From NCBI GenBank assembly GCA_020725265.1, contig DYFK01000008.1:64616-128615 (forward strand): DNA of 64,000 nucleotides, written 5' to 3'. The position numbers and the translations under genes were made by a program. The notes under the pieces are model-generated. The model did not search any database and was not told the DNA's origin. It worked only from the letters and a program-made list of their open reading frames with translations. Positions within the stretch are counted from its first letter, which is position 1, and each line of letters opens with the position of its first letter. This DNA comes from Hydrogenophilus sp. Lineage in GTDB: Bacteria > Pseudomonadota > Gammaproteobacteria > Burkholderiales > Thiobacillaceae. This document shows positions 1-8,796 of this stretch, piece after piece.

Positions 1-447
1 GAGCACAAGGGTGTCGTCATCGAAATTCCGCGCATCGCCGCCGCCCGCGACGCGCTGGCCGATCTGGCCGATGTCGTGGTGGTGGAGGGCGCCGGTGGTT
101 TTCGCGTGCCGCTGGGGCCGACGCGCGATACCGCCGATCTGGCGGTGCGTCTGGGCATGCCGGTGATCCTGGTGGTGGGCATGCGCCTGGGCTGCATCAA
201 TCATGCCCTGCTCAGCGCCGAGGCGATCGCCGCGCGCGGCCTGCCGCTCGTGGCCTGGGTCGCCAACCGGATCGATGCCGACATGGCGGCCTATGCCGAG
301 AATCTGGATGCGCTGCGGGCGCGTCTGACGGTGCCCTTGCTGGCGGAATTACCGAACATGGCGCCAGTCGATCCTGCGCGCGCGGCGCGCTTCATTCCAC
401 CACTTAAGTTGACTGAATTGATCGGGAATATCGGCAAATCCGAATAA
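1..447 (+). CDS. bioD: Dethiobiotin synthetase, C-terminal part (gene starts before the window)
   Basis: The reading frame is open from base 1 and ends at 447, giving 148 residues of a longer protein. The P-loop start lies outside the window. Visible is the VEGAGG motif (about residues 27-32), which is diagnostic for BioD, followed by the family's nucleotide-binding half with VANRID. BioD makes dethiobiotin from diaminopelargonic acid, CO2 and ATP in cytoplasmic biotin synthesis. About 130 bases separate it from the cox cluster, so cotranscription is uncertain. The identification rests on the C-terminal half only. Confidence 0.88.
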   Translation, partial: EHKGVVIEIPRIAAARDALADLADVVVVEGAGGFRVPLGPTRDTADLAVRLGMPVILVVGMRLGCINHALLSAEAIAARGLPLVAWVANRIDADMAAYAENLDALRARLTVPLLAELPNMAPVDPARAARFIPPLKLTELIGNIGKSE

Positions 448-579
448 ACTCATATTGAAAACAAGGACTTGTTCTGAATCTCGGCTTGCCGGATGACCAA
501 TGCCTGACTAAGTTGCAAGGGCGCGGTCGAGTTTCGCGGTGAGTCGGAAGCCATGCCGCGCGTTGAGGAGAAGGCGCGC

Positions 580-1692
580 ATGCGGATGCTGCCGGGGCTG
601 CCATCGAGTATCGGTTTCATGCTGTTCAGTCAGGCAGCGGCGGCCGAATGGCGCTTCAACCTGCCGCCGCCGCAGACCGAGATCGCCACGCGCATCCACG
701 ATATCCACACCTTCATCCTGCTGGTCTGCCTGGCGATCTTCGTGGTGGTGTTCGGCGCCATGTTCTGGGCGCTGTTCCGCCACCGCAAGAGCGTCGGCCA
801 TCAGGCGCATCATTTCCACGAGAACACCACGGTCGAGGTGATCTGGACGGTCATTCCCGTCCTCATCCTGGTCGGCATGGCCTGGCCGGCGACCCGGCTG
901 GTGCTGGCGCAGAAGGATACCGCCGACGCCGATCTGACGGTCAAGGTCACCGGCTACCAGTGGAAGTGGGAATACGACTACCTACGGGACGAGGTGAAAT
1001 TCATGAGCGTGCTGGCGACGCCGCGCGAGCAGATCGACAACCGCGCGCGCAAGGGACCGCACTACCTGCTGGAGGTGGACGAGCCGCTGGTGGTGCCGGT
1101 GGGCAGGAAGGTGCGCCTGCTGCTGACCGCCAACGACGTCATCCACGCCTGGTGGGTGCCGGAACTGGGGGTCAAGCAGGACGCCATCCCCGGCTTCATC
1201 CGTGACACCTGGTTCCGCGCCGAGCGGCCGGGGGTCTTTCGCGGCCAGTGCGCCGAGCTCTGCGGGGTCGATCACGCCTTCATGCCGATCGTCGTCGAGG
1301 TCCGCGACGAGGCCGGCTATCAGGCCTGGCTGGACGAGAAGAAGTCCGGCATGGCGCGCGCGGCGGCGGACGCCGAGCGCACCTTCGACGCGGCCGAGCT
1401 GAAAGCGCGCGGCGAGAAGGTCTACGCGGCCAATTGCGCCGCCTGCCATCAGGCTGACGGCAAGGGGCTGCCGGACATCTTTCCGGCGCTTGCCGGCGCC
1501 GCCATCGCCAGCGGCCCGGCCGAGGCGCACATCGACCTCGTCCTCGAAGGCAAGGCCGGCACCGCGATGGCGGCCTTCAAGGATCAACTCAACGACGCCG
1601 ACATCGCCGCCGTGGTGACCTGGGAACGCACGGCCTGGGGCAACCAGGGTTCCGTGACGCAGCCGGCGGACGTCAGGGCACGGCGCAAGTAG
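580..1692 (+). CDS. coxB: Cytochrome c oxidase subunit II with fused cytochrome c domain (caa3 type)
   Basis: Subunit II takes electrons from cytochrome c through the CuA centre and passes them to subunit I. The protein (370 aa from this start) has a signal peptide, two membrane helices (about 44-66 and 86-110), and a CuA domain with HAWWVPELG and the GQCAELCG...M ligand set. A C-terminal class I cytochrome c domain carries CAACH at about residue 286. The fused heme domain marks a caa3-type enzyme. The start at 580 is preferred over ATG 553 because GAGGAG lies 9 bases upstream and the signal peptide is then of normal length. The gap to coxA is 8 bases. Confidence 0.95.
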   Translation: MRMLPGLPSSIGFMLFSQAAAAEWRFNLPPPQTEIATRIHDIHTFILLVCLAIFVVVFGAMFWALFRHRKSVGHQAHHFHENTTVEVIWTVIPVLILVGMAWPATRLVLAQKDTADADLTVKVTGYQWKWEYDYLRDEVKFMSVLATPREQIDNRARKGPHYLLEVDEPLVVPVGRKVRLLLTANDVIHAWWVPELGVKQDAIPGFIRDTWFRAERPGVFRGQCAELCGVDHAFMPIVVEVRDEAGYQAWLDEKKSGMARAAADAERTFDAAELKARGEKVYAANCAACHQADGKGLPDIFPALAGAAIASGPAEAHIDLVLEGKAGTAMAAFKDQLNDADIAAVVTWERTAWGNQGSVTQPADVRARRK

Positions 1693-1700
1693 GAGACGAC

Positions 1701-3287
1701 ATGGACGCACACGCCACCACCGCCGATCCGCTCGCGTCCACGCATCACGGCGCGCCGCGCGGTCTCGCGCGCTGGCTGACCACCACCAACCACAAGGACA
1801 TCGGCACGCTGTACCTGTGGTTCGCCGCGGTCATGTTCCTGGTCGGCGGCCTGATGGCCATGCTGATCCGCGTCGAACTGTTCGAGCCGGGTTTGCAGGT
1901 GGTGCAGCCCGGCCTGTTCAACCAGCTCACCACCATGCACGGCCTGATCATGATCTTCGGCGTGATCATGCCGGCCTTCACCGGCTTCGCCAACTGGCAG
2001 GTGCCGCTGATGATCGGCGCGCCGGACATGGCCTTCCCGCGCATGAACAACTGGAGCTTCTGGCTGCTGCCGGTGGCCGGCGCGCTGCTGATCGGCTCGC
2101 TGTTCCTGCCCGGCGGCGCGGTCGCCGGCGGCTGGACCATGTATCCGCCGCTCTACCTGCAGGGCGGCATCAGCTACGACCTGACCATCTTCGCCATCCA
2201 CATCATGGGCGCCAGCTCGATCATGGGCGCGATCAACATCGCCACCACCATCCTCAACATGCGCGCGCCGGGCATGACGCTGATGAAGATGCCGCTGTTC
2301 GTGTGGACCTGGCTGATCACCGCCTATCTGCTGATCGCGGTGATGCCGGTGCTGGCCGGCGCCGTCACCATGCTGCTGACCGACCGCAATTTCGGCACGC
2401 ATTTCTTCGACGCGGCGGGCGGCGGCGACCCGGTGATGTTCCAGCACATCTTCTGGTTCTTCGGCCATCCCGAGGTGTACATCCTGATCCTGCCGGCGTT
2501 CGGCATCATTTCCAGCGTGATCCCCACCTTCGCGCGCAAGCCGCTGTTCGGCTACGCCTCGATGGTCTACGCCACCGCCTCCATCGCCATCCTGTCGTTC
2601 ATCGTCTGGGGCCATCACATGTTCACCGTCGGCATGCCGGCGGCGGCGCAGCTGTTCTTCATGTACGCGACGCTGCTGATCGCGGTGCCCACCGGCGTCA
2701 AGGTGTTCAACTGGGTGGCGACCATGTGGCGCGGCTCGATGACCTTCGAGACCGCGATGCTGTTCGCGGTGGCCTTCGTCTGCCTGTTCACCATCGGCGG
2801 TTTTTCCGGGCTGGTGCTGGCGATGGCGCCGGTTGACATCCAGTTGCAGGACACCTACTACGTGGTGGCGCACTTCCATTACGTGCTGGTCACCGGCGCG
2901 CTGTTCTCGATCTATGCCGGCATCTACTACTGGCTGCCGAAGTGGACCGGGCACATGGTCGACGAAACCCTGGGACGCTGGCATTTCTGGCTGTCGGCGA
3001 TCTCGGTCAACGTGCTGTTCTTCCCCATGCATTTCCTCGGACTCGCCGGCATGCCCCGGCGCATCCCCGACTACGCGCTGCAATTCGCCGATTTCAACCG
3101 CATCGCCTCGCTCGGCGGCTTCGTTTTCGGCGCCAGCCAGATCCTGCTGCTGTGGGTGATCCTCAAGTGCATCCGCGGCGGCCGCCGCGCCGAGGCGAAG
3201 GCCTGGGAAGGCGCCGAGGGCCTGGAATGGACGGTGCCCTCGCCGGCGCCGTACCACACCTTCGCGCAACCACCGGAGGTGAAGTGA
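1701..3287 (+). CDS. coxA: Cytochrome c oxidase subunit I
   Basis: This is the catalytic heme a / heme a3-CuB subunit of the aa3 oxidase, 528 aa with about 12 membrane helices. The low-spin heme histidine lies in TMHGLIMIFG. The cross-linked His-Tyr pair is in FGHPEVYILILP, the CuB histidines in WGHHMF, and the two heme histidines in AHFHYVL. All ligands are present and the length is normal. A GGAGA ribosome site precedes the ATG. Its stop overlaps the start of the next small gene (TGATG). Confidence 0.97.
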   Translation: MDAHATTADPLASTHHGAPRGLARWLTTTNHKDIGTLYLWFAAVMFLVGGLMAMLIRVELFEPGLQVVQPGLFNQLTTMHGLIMIFGVIMPAFTGFANWQVPLMIGAPDMAFPRMNNWSFWLLPVAGALLIGSLFLPGGAVAGGWTMYPPLYLQGGISYDLTIFAIHIMGASSIMGAINIATTILNMRAPGMTLMKMPLFVWTWLITAYLLIAVMPVLAGAVTMLLTDRNFGTHFFDAAGGGDPVMFQHIFWFFGHPEVYILILPAFGIISSVIPTFARKPLFGYASMVYATASIAILSFIVWGHHMFTVGMPAAAQLFFMYATLLIAVPTGVKVFNWVATMWRGSMTFETAMLFAVAFVCLFTIGGFSGLVLAMAPVDIQLQDTYYVVAHFHYVLVTGALFSIYAGIYYWLPKWTGHMVDETLGRWHFWLSAISVNVLFFPMHFLGLAGMPRRIPDYALQFADFNRIASLGGFVFGASQILLLWVILKCIRGGRRAEAKAWEGAEGLEWTVPSPAPYHTFAQPPEVK

Positions 3288-3382
3288 TGGGCACCGGCGC
3301 GCGCAACCTGCGCACCGCGCTGTTGCTGGCGGCGGTGGCGCTGGGCTTGTTCCTGTTTACCGTGCTCGGGGGGCTGGCATGA
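3287..3382 (+). CDS. Cytochrome oxidase small assembly protein (31 aa)
   Basis: A 31-residue open frame starts on the ATG overlapping the coxA stop and ends on the TGA overlapping the cox11 ATG. It encodes a short basic N-terminus (GARNLRT) followed by one hydrophobic helix (ALLLAAVALGLFLFTVL). Similar one-helix proteins sit at exactly this position between coxA and cox11 in betaproteobacteria and are annotated as cytochrome oxidase small assembly protein. A ribosome site (GGAGG) lies within the end of coxA. Identification rests on position, size and topology, since so short a sequence carries little signal. Confidence 0.75.
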   Translation: MGTGARNLRTALLLAAVALGLFLFTVLGGLA

Positions 3383-3912
3383 ACGCGGCCACCATGCGCC
3401 GCGCCAACGCGCGCAGTCTGCTGCGCCTGTCGCTGCTGGCGCTGGCGATGTTCGGTTTCGGCTTCACGCTGGTGCCGCTGTATGACGTGTTCTGCGATCT
3501 TACCGGCCTCAACCGCGACGCGGCGCAGGCGCTGGCCAACAACACGCAGGTGGACTATGGCCGCAGCGTGCGCATCGAACTGCTGGCCACCGTGCAGGAC
3601 GGCGCGCGCGTGCGCTTCAGCGCGCCGCGCCAGCCGGTCGACGTGCATCCCGGCGAACTGGTGCGGCTGGATTACCAACTGGAGAACCTCAGCGACCGCG
3701 AGTTGGTTGGCCACGCCGTGCCGAGCTACGGCCCGGCCGCCGCCGCCGAGTATTTCCAGAAGATCGACTGCTTCTGCTTCCGCGAGCAGCGCCTGGCACC
3801 CGGCGAGACCCTGCGCCTGCCGGTGATGTTCGTGCTCGACCGGGCGGTGCCGTGCGACATGAATGTGGCGACGCTGTCCTACACCTTCTTCGCGCGCGGG
3901 GAGGGCTCGTGA
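3379..3912 (+). CDS. ctaG: Cytochrome c oxidase assembly protein CtaG/Cox11 (CuB insertion)
   Basis: Cox11 delivers copper to the CuB site of subunit I. The 177-residue protein has one N-terminal membrane helix (about 12-35) and a periplasmic beta domain. The copper-binding CFCF motif is seen in FQKIDCFCFREQ, followed by the conserved LPVMFVLD segment. The Cys in VPLYDVFCDLTG after the helix is also typical. Length is slightly short but normal. It overlaps the preceding small gene by 4 bases and the following GTG start by 4 bases. Confidence 0.95.
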   Translation: MNAATMRRANARSLLRLSLLALAMFGFGFTLVPLYDVFCDLTGLNRDAAQALANNTQVDYGRSVRIELLATVQDGARVRFSAPRQPVDVHPGELVRLDYQLENLSDRELVGHAVPSYGPAAAAEYFQKIDCFCFREQRLAPGETLRLPVMFVLDRAVPCDMNVATLSYTFFARGEGS

Positions 3913-4079
3913 GCGCCTGGCGCGCGGTGTTCTGGAGTTTCCTCGGCGTGCGCCGGGGACGCGATCTCGAACGTGACGCCGACGCGCTGACGCCGGCGCG
4001 GGTAATCCTCGCCGGCCTGCTCGGCGCGGCGGTGCTGGTGCTCGCCCTGTTCGGCCTGGCGTACTGGGCGACGCGATGA
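3909..4079 (+). CDS. DUF2970 single-helix membrane protein
   Basis: This 56-residue protein starts at a GTG overlapping the cox11 stop. The N-terminal pattern WRAVFWSFLGVRRG, then LTPARVI and a C-terminal membrane helix, matches DUF2970. That family is found between cox11 and cox3 in betaproteobacterial oxidase clusters. Its role is not established; context suggests assembly or stability of the aa3 oxidase. The gene ends 13 bases before coxC and is probably translationally coupled to its neighbours. Confidence 0.8.
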   Translation: MSAWRAVFWSFLGVRRGRDLERDADALTPARVILAGLLGAAVLVLALFGLAYWATR

Positions 4080-4092
4080 AGGAGACACGGCG

Positions 4093-4944
4093 ATGAGCAC
4101 GCACACCGGCGGCTATTACCTCCCGGCGGCCTCGCACTGGCCCGTGGTGGGCTCGTTCGCGCTGTTGTGCGCGGCGTTGGGCGCGACCCTGCTGATCCAC
4201 GACCTGAGCGGCGGCGGCTGGTTGTTGGCGCTGGGCGCGGCGGCGCTGCTGGTGATGCTGGTCGGCTGGTTCGGCAACGTCATCCGCGAAAACCAGGGCG
4301 GCCTGTACGACGCGCGGGTGGACCGCTCGTTTCGCTGGGGCATGAGCTGGTTCATCTTCTCCGAGGTGATGTTCTTCGCCGCCTTCTTCGGCGCGCTGTT
4401 CTACGCGCGCGTGATCGCGGTGCCCGATCTCGCCGGTGGCGAGCAGGTGGCGTTGCTGTGGCCGGGCTACGTCGGCGGCTGGCCGACCGCCGGACCGGGG
4501 CTGGAGGCGGCGTTCACGCCGATGGCGGCCTGGGGTCTGCCGGCGATCAACACGCTGTTGCTGCTGAGTTCCGGCGTCACCGTGACCTGGGCGCACTGGG
4601 GCCTGAAGCGCGGCCGCCGTGGCCAATTGCTGCTGGGGCTGGCGCTGACCGTCGCGCTGGGCGTGGCCTTTCTCGGCCTGCAAGCCTACGAATACCGTCA
4701 TGCCTATGTGGATCTCGGCCTCACCCTCGGCGCCGGCGTCTACGGCGCCACCTTCTTCCTGCTCACTGGCTTCCACGGCCTGCACGTGAGCATCGGCGCG
4801 CTGATGCTGATGGTGATCCTGGGGCGCGCGCTGGCCGGGCACTTCAAGCCGGACAATCATTTCGCCTTCGAAGCGGTGTCCTGGTACTGGCACTTCGTCG
4901 ACGTGGTCTGGCTGCTGCTGTTCGTGTTCGTGTACTGGCTATGA
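4093..4944 (+). CDS. coxC: Cytochrome c oxidase subunit III
   Basis: Subunit III stabilises the catalytic core of the aa3 oxidase. The protein has 283 residues and about seven membrane helices. Family hallmarks are RWGMSWFIFSEVMFFAAFF, the ITLLLLSSGVTVTWAH-like helix (here NTLLLLSSGVTVTWAHW), FFLLTGFHGLHV, and the terminal WYWHFVDVVWL. A GGAGA ribosome site precedes the ATG. Its last 6 bases overlap, tail to tail, the minus-strand DUF2909 gene. Confidence 0.96.
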   Translation: MSTHTGGYYLPAASHWPVVGSFALLCAALGATLLIHDLSGGGWLLALGAAALLVMLVGWFGNVIRENQGGLYDARVDRSFRWGMSWFIFSEVMFFAAFFGALFYARVIAVPDLAGGEQVALLWPGYVGGWPTAGPGLEAAFTPMAAWGLPAINTLLLLSSGVTVTWAHWGLKRGRRGQLLLGLALTVALGVAFLGLQAYEYRHAYVDLGLTLGAGVYGATFFLLTGFHGLHVSIGALMLMVILGRALAGHFKPDNHFAFEAVSWYWHFVDVVWLLLFVFVYWL

Positions 4945-5130
4945 CGGCGGCGTGGAAGACAGGAAATGACCAGCCATCAGCACCACGAACAGCGCGAGGG
5001 AAAGGCCGATGCGCCAGGTCAGCGCCTTCAGCATGCGCTCGCCGCCGCCACGGTCGCGCACCAGCAGCAGCAGGGCGCTGAACAGGCTCGCCAGGATCGC
5101 GGCGAGCAGCACGTAGACGAGGATGGTCAT
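4939..5130 (-). CDS. DUF2909 twin transmembrane protein
   Basis: A 63-residue protein with two membrane helices (about 4-24 and 40-60) flanks a basic loop (VRDRGGGERM). This is the DUF2909 pattern, and such genes lie inverted between coxC and surf1 in many betaproteobacteria. AAAGGAGG lies 11 bases upstream of the ATG on the minus strand. The gene overlaps the coxC end by 6 bases, and its start codon overlaps the SURF1 start region. Function is unknown; the conserved place suggests an oxidase accessory role. Confidence 0.75.
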   Translation of the reverse strand: MTILVYVLLAAILASLFSALLLLVRDRGGGERMLKALTWRIGLSLALFVVLMAGHFLSSTPPS

Positions 5131-5878
5131 GTCGGTTGATGCCTCCTTTCAGGGCAGTGTAGCGCCGCCGCGCGCGGGCGGGAAACGCCTTCGGCCGGCC
5201 TGGCTGCCGACGCTGGCGGCGTTGTTCTTCGCCGCGCTGACGTTCTGGCTGGGGCAATGGCAGCTTGGCCGCGCGGAGGAAAAGCGCGCGTTGCAGGCCG
5301 CCTTCGATGCCGCCGCCGAACGGCCCGTCGCGGAGCTCGCGGCCCTGACGATGCCGCCGCCGCGCTATACGCGGGCGCGGGTCAGCGGCGTGCTCGACGG
5401 CGACCATCAGATCTATCTCGACAATCGCGTGCATCAGGGGCGGCCGGGCTATCACGTGATCGTGCCGCTGGCGCATGCCGACGGTGTCGTGCTGGTCAAC
5501 CGCGGCTGGCTGCCGCGCGGCGGCGATCGCGCCGCGCCGCCGCCGGTGGCTCGTGAATCTGGTGTGGTGACGCTGCAAGGCTTGCTGGTGCCGGCGCGTT
5601 CGCGCTACCTGGAACTGTCGGCGCGCAGCGTCGAGGGGCGCGTCTGGCAGAACCTCGACCTCGATCGTTACCGCGCCGGCTACCACGCCGAGTTGCCGGA
5701 CCTGATGCTGTTGCAGACCTCGGACAGCGCCGATGGCCTGGTGCGCGACTGGCCACGCCCGGATGCCGGCGTCGAGCGGCATCTGGGTTATGCCGGGCAA
5801 TGGTTCTCGCTCACCGTGGCGATCGCCGCGCTGTATGGCTATTACGGACTCTGGAGGCGTCGCCGTGCATCGCGCTGA
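5129..5878 (+). CDS. SURF1 family heme a / oxidase assembly protein
   Basis: SURF1 proteins help insert heme a into subunit I. The 249-residue product has an N-terminal helix (LPTLAALFFAALTFWLGQWQLGRAEEKRAL) and a C-terminal helix, with the SURF1 signatures GYHVIVPL, VNRGWLPRG and HLGYAGQWF between them. ATG 5129 is favoured over ATG 5123 because ACGAGG ends 6 bases before it, whereas it abuts 5123. The start region overlaps the divergent DUF2909 start. The last 14 bases overlap the next gene. Confidence 0.88.
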   Translation: MSVDASFQGSVAPPRAGGKRLRPAWLPTLAALFFAALTFWLGQWQLGRAEEKRALQAAFDAAAERPVAELAALTMPPPRYTRARVSGVLDGDHQIYLDNRVHQGRPGYHVIVPLAHADGVVLVNRGWLPRGGDRAAPPPVARESGVVTLQGLLVPARSRYLELSARSVEGRVWQNLDLDRYRAGYHAELPDLMLLQTSDSADGLVRDWPRPDAGVERHLGYAGQWFSLTVAIAALYGYYGLWRRRRASR

Positions 5879-6425
5879 CCGACTGAAACTGCTGCTGATC
5901 TTCGCCCTGTTCGCGGCGCCGGCGCTGGCCGCGCTGGTGGCGCGCGACCATTTCGCGCCGGCGCCGGGCAACAGCCACGGCGAACTGCTGCAACCGGCCG
6001 TGCCGCGCTTCGCCGGTCTGGTCGACGCCACCGGTTCGCCGGCGGTGCTGGAAGCCTTGCGCGGCCGCTGGGTATTGCTGACGGTGGCGTCCGGGCCTTG
6101 CGGCGACGCCTGTCGCGCACAGTTGTATCTAAGCCGCCAGACCCGTCTGGCGCAGGGCAGGGAGCGGGGCAGGGTGTTACGCGCCCTGATCCTGCCGACC
6201 GGCGCCGCGTTCGACGCCGGCATGGATGCCGGGGACGATGCGGAAGCCAGGCTGCATCGCTACGCGGCGCCGCGCGACAGCCTGGCGGCGTGGAGCGATG
6301 GCGAAGCCCGGAGCTATGTCGTCGACCCGCTCGGCCACATCATGCTGCGTTTTCCCGCCGCGGCGGACGGCAAGGGCATGATCCGCGACCTGCGCCTGTT
6401 GCTGAAGGCATCGAGAATCGGATGA
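5865..6425 (+). CDS. Thioredoxin-like / SCO-like membrane protein in the oxidase assembly cluster
   Basis: A GTG start with GGAGG 7 bases upstream gives 186 residues. There is one N-terminal membrane anchor, then a thioredoxin-fold-like domain. [14 protein letters not shown] places a CxxxC pair where SCO proteins carry their copper motif, and [13 protein letters not shown] resembles the SCO C-terminal strand. Genes like this lie between surf1 and ctaA in betaproteobacteria. A role in copper or disulfide handling during oxidase assembly is inferred. It overlaps SURF1 at its start and ctaA by 4 bases. Confidence 0.7.
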   Translation: MHRADRLKLLLIFALFAAPALAALVARDHFAPAPGNSHGELLQPAVPRFAGLVDATGSPAVLEALRGRWVLLTVASGPCGDACRAQLYLSRQTRLAQGRERGRVLRALILPTGAAFDAGMDAGDDAEARLHRYAAPRDSLAAWSDGEARSYVVDPLGHIMLRFPAAADGKGMIRDLRLLLKASRIG

Positions 6426-7372
6426 GCAGGCAGCGTCATCTCCTGCTTTTCACGCTGGTCCTCGCGCTCGCGGTAGTGTTGCTGGGTGCCTACGTGCGGC
6501 TGTCCGATGCCGGCCTCGGCTGTCCGGACTGGCCGGGCTGCTACGGTCGCGTCACCCCCTGGCATGCCGGCGAGCAGATCGCCGCCGCGCATGCCGCCGA
6601 TCCGTTCGGCCCGGTTTCCCACGCCAAGGCCTGGAAGGAGATGGCGCACCGCTATCTTGCCGGCACACTCGGCCTCGCCATCCTCGCCGTCGCCTGGCTG
6701 GCCTGGCGCCGTCCGTCGGGGGGTGGACGCGCGGCGCCGAGCGCCCTGCTGGCGTTGGTGGTGTTCCAGTCCCTGCTGGGCATGTGGACGGTGACGCGGG
6801 AATTGCAGCCGGCGGTGGTGGCGGCGCATCTGCTCGGCGGCATGGCCATTCTGGCCCTGCTGCTCTGGCTGCTGGCGCCGCGTCGTCCTTTGTTCACCGG
6901 TACCGGTGCGCCGCTGGCGCCGGCGCGCGCGGCGCTGGTGCTGGTCGTGCTGCAAATCGCCTTGGGCGGCTGGGTCAGCGCCAATTACGCGGCGCTGGCC
7001 TGCGCCGATCTGCCGACCTGCCGTGGCGAATGGTGGCCGGCGGCCGATTACGCCACCGCTTTCGGCTTCGGCCACGGCCTTGGCGGCCTGTCGGCCGAGG
7101 CGCTGACGGCGATCCATCTGACACATCGGCTGGGCGCGGTCGTCGTGCTGGTCGCCGTGCTGGTGCTGGCGGCGACACTGGCGCGCGTCCCGGGAGGACG
7201 CCGCGCGGCCGGCTGGTTGCTGGCGGTGGTCGGCGCGCAATGCCTGCTGGGCATCGGCAACGTGCTGCTGAGCCTGCCGCTGCCGCTCGCGGTCGCGCAC
7301 AACGCCGGCGCCGCGGCGCTGCTGTTGACGCTGGTGTGGATCAACGCCGGCCTGACGCGGCGGCCGGCATGA
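6422..7372 (+). CDS. ctaA: Heme A synthase (COX15/CtaA)
   Basis: The enzyme oxidises the C8 methyl group of heme O to a formyl group, forming heme A. The 316-residue protein has eight predicted membrane helices. Signatures are [21 protein letters not shown] near the N-terminus (disulfide Cys pair), [10 protein letters not shown] with a heme histidine, and [13 protein letters not shown] and [11 protein letters not shown] in the second half. The two-fold repeated four-helix layout is intact. It overlaps the genes on both sides by 4 bases. Confidence 0.94.
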   Translation: MSRQRHLLLFTLVLALAVVLLGAYVRLSDAGLGCPDWPGCYGRVTPWHAGEQIAAAHAADPFGPVSHAKAWKEMAHRYLAGTLGLAILAVAWLAWRRPSGGGRAAPSALLALVVFQSLLGMWTVTRELQPAVVAAHLLGGMAILALLLWLLAPRRPLFTGTGAPLAPARAALVLVVLQIALGGWVSANYAALACADLPTCRGEWWPAADYATAFGFGHGLGGLSAEALTAIHLTHRLGAVVVLVAVLVLAATLARVPGGRRAAGWLLAVVGAQCLLGIGNVLLSLPLPLAVAHNAGAAALLLTLVWINAGLTRRPA

Positions 7373-8271
7373 ACGCCGTCGTTCTCGCCGCGTCCCGCCC
7401 GCGCTGGCGCGAGTTCCTGGCGCTGACCAAGCCACGCGTGGTGGCGCTGATGGTGTTCACGGCGATGATCGGCATGCTGCTGGCGCCGCCCGGTGCGCCC
7501 GACCCCGCGCTGTTCCTGGTCGCCAGCCTGGGCATCGCGCTGGTCGCTGGCGGCGCCGCCGCCTGCAACTGTCTGGCCGAGCGCGGCATCGACGCGCGCA
7601 TGGCGCGCACGCGCGCGCGGCCGCTGCCGCGCGGCGGCGTGACGCCGACCGAGACGGCGCTGTTCGCGGCGGCGCTGGCAGCGAGCGGTCTGGGCCTGTT
7701 GTGGTGGCTGGTCAATCCGCTCGCCATGGTGCTCACGGCGCTGACCTTCTTCGGCTACTCGGTGGTCTACACGCGCTGGCTGAAACCGGCGACGCCACAG
7801 AACATCGTCATCGGCGGCGCCGCCGGCGCGATGCCGCCAGCACTGGGCTGGGCGGCGATGACCGGCTCGCTCGACGCCGAGGCGTTGCTGCTGGTGCTGA
7901 TCATCTTCGCCTGGACACCGCCGCACTTCTGGGCGCTGGCGTTGTACCGGCGCGAGGACTACGCGCGCGTCGGCCTGCCGATGCTGCCGGTGACTCATGG
8001 CGAGGCCTACACCTGTCTGTCGATCCTGTTCTATACCGCGATTCTCGCCGCCGTCACCCTGTTACCGGTGGCGGTGGGCATGTCCGGGTGGATCTATCTG
8101 GTGGCAGCCGTCGCTCTCGACGCGATCTACCTGGCGTTGGCCTGGCGTTTGTACCGGCGCTATGCCGACCAGTTCGCGCGTCGTGCCTTCGCCTGGTCGA
8201 TTCTGTATCTTGGCGTGCTGTTCGCGGCCCTGTTGATCGATCACTATTGGCCGCTTCCGGTCATGCCATGA
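7369..8271 (+). CDS. ctaB: Protoheme IX farnesyltransferase (heme O synthase)
   Basis: This membrane prenyltransferase adds a farnesyl group to heme B to give heme O, the substrate of CtaA next door. The 300-residue protein shows [14 protein letters not shown] at the start, the UbiA-type Asp-rich motif in [20 protein letters not shown], and the second conserved stretch [32 protein letters not shown] is also characteristic. It closes the aa3 assembly series; the next gene begins 66 bases on behind its own promoter. Confidence 0.95.
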   Translation: MNAVVLAASRPRWREFLALTKPRVVALMVFTAMIGMLLAPPGAPDPALFLVASLGIALVAGGAAACNCLAERGIDARMARTRARPLPRGGVTPTETALFAAALAASGLGLLWWLVNPLAMVLTALTFFGYSVVYTRWLKPATPQNIVIGGAAGAMPPALGWAAMTGSLDAEALLLVLIIFAWTPPHFWALALYRREDYARVGLPMLPVTHGEAYTCLSILFYTAILAAVTLLPVAVGMSGWIYLVAAVALDAIYLALAWRLYRRYADQFARRAFAWSILYLGVLFAALLIDHYWPLPVMP

Positions 8272-8300
8272 AAAGCCGGTGCGCGTAAACAGACAAGCCT

Positions 8301-8320
8301 TTTATAATTCCAGATATAAA
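8301..8320. promoter_or_regulatory. Inverted repeat overlapping a -10 box upstream of the Rrf2 gene
   Basis: TTTATA-N8-TATAAA forms a perfect 6-base inverted repeat. Its left arm overlaps a consensus -10 hexamer TATAAT (8303-8308), and no good -35 box precedes it. It lies 18 bases before the Rrf2-family ATG. AT-rich palindromes over the core promoter are usual for Rrf2 autoregulation, so this is a candidate operator; binding is inferred. Confidence 0.5.
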
Positions 8321-8337
8321 TGTCTTTGGAGTGACTT

Positions 8338-8796
8338 ATGGTCTTGTCGCGCACCAGCCAGTACGCTGTCCAGGCGTTGATCTACATCGCCACGCAACCG
8401 CCTGGCGAACCGGTGCTCAACCGCGACATCGCCGACCGGCTCAACGTACCCGCGGCCTATCTCGCGAAGATCCTGCAGAACCTGTGCAAGCATGGTCTGC
8501 TCGATTCATTTCGCGGCCGGCTCGGCGGGTTCTGCCTGCGGGAAGGCATGCATCGCACTTCGTTGATGCAGATTCTGCTGCTTACCGAAGGCCCCGATTT
8601 CACGAAGAGCTGCATTCTCGGCCTCAAGGAGTGTTCCGACGAGACCGCGTGTCCGATGCATTTCAAATGGATGCCGGTGAAGAAAAAAATCCTGGCGTTG
8701 ATGAACGACATGAATCTGGAAGAACTCGCCAAAGCCGTTCTGACCGGCAAGTACCGGCTGGCCGATCTGCCCGCCGCCGCGATGCCGGCGGCATGA
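8338..8796 (+). CDS. Rrf2-family transcriptional regulator with three-Cys cluster motif
   Basis: The 152-residue protein has an N-terminal winged helix (SQYAVQALIYIA ... LNVPAAYLAKILQNLCKHGLL, then the GRLGGF wing). A C-terminal CILGLKECSDETAC motif (CX6CX5C, about residues 92-105) is placed like the Fe-S ligands of IscR and NsrR. This suggests sensing through an iron-sulfur cluster, perhaps of NO, redox state or iron. It is translationally coupled to an SCO gene (4-base overlap) and lies between the two oxidase clusters. The ligand is unknown. A ribosome site (TTGGAG) precedes the ATG. Confidence 0.88.
   Translation: MVLSRTSQYAVQALIYIATQPPGEPVLNRDIADRLNVPAAYLAKILQNLCKHGLLDSFRGRLGGFCLREGMHRTSLMQILLLTEGPDFTKSCILGLKECSDETACPMHFKWMPVKKKILALMNDMNLEELAKAVLTGKYRLADLPAAAMPAA

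Noticed and set aside
460..473. AACAAG-GA-CTTGTT palindrome upstream of coxB
   Set aside because: A 6-base inverted repeat without a recognisable regulator or a second copy; may be chance.
1584..3269. Minus-strand frame of 561 codons opposite coxA
   Set aside because: Composition is His/Arg/Gln-rich without motifs; a shadow of coxA.
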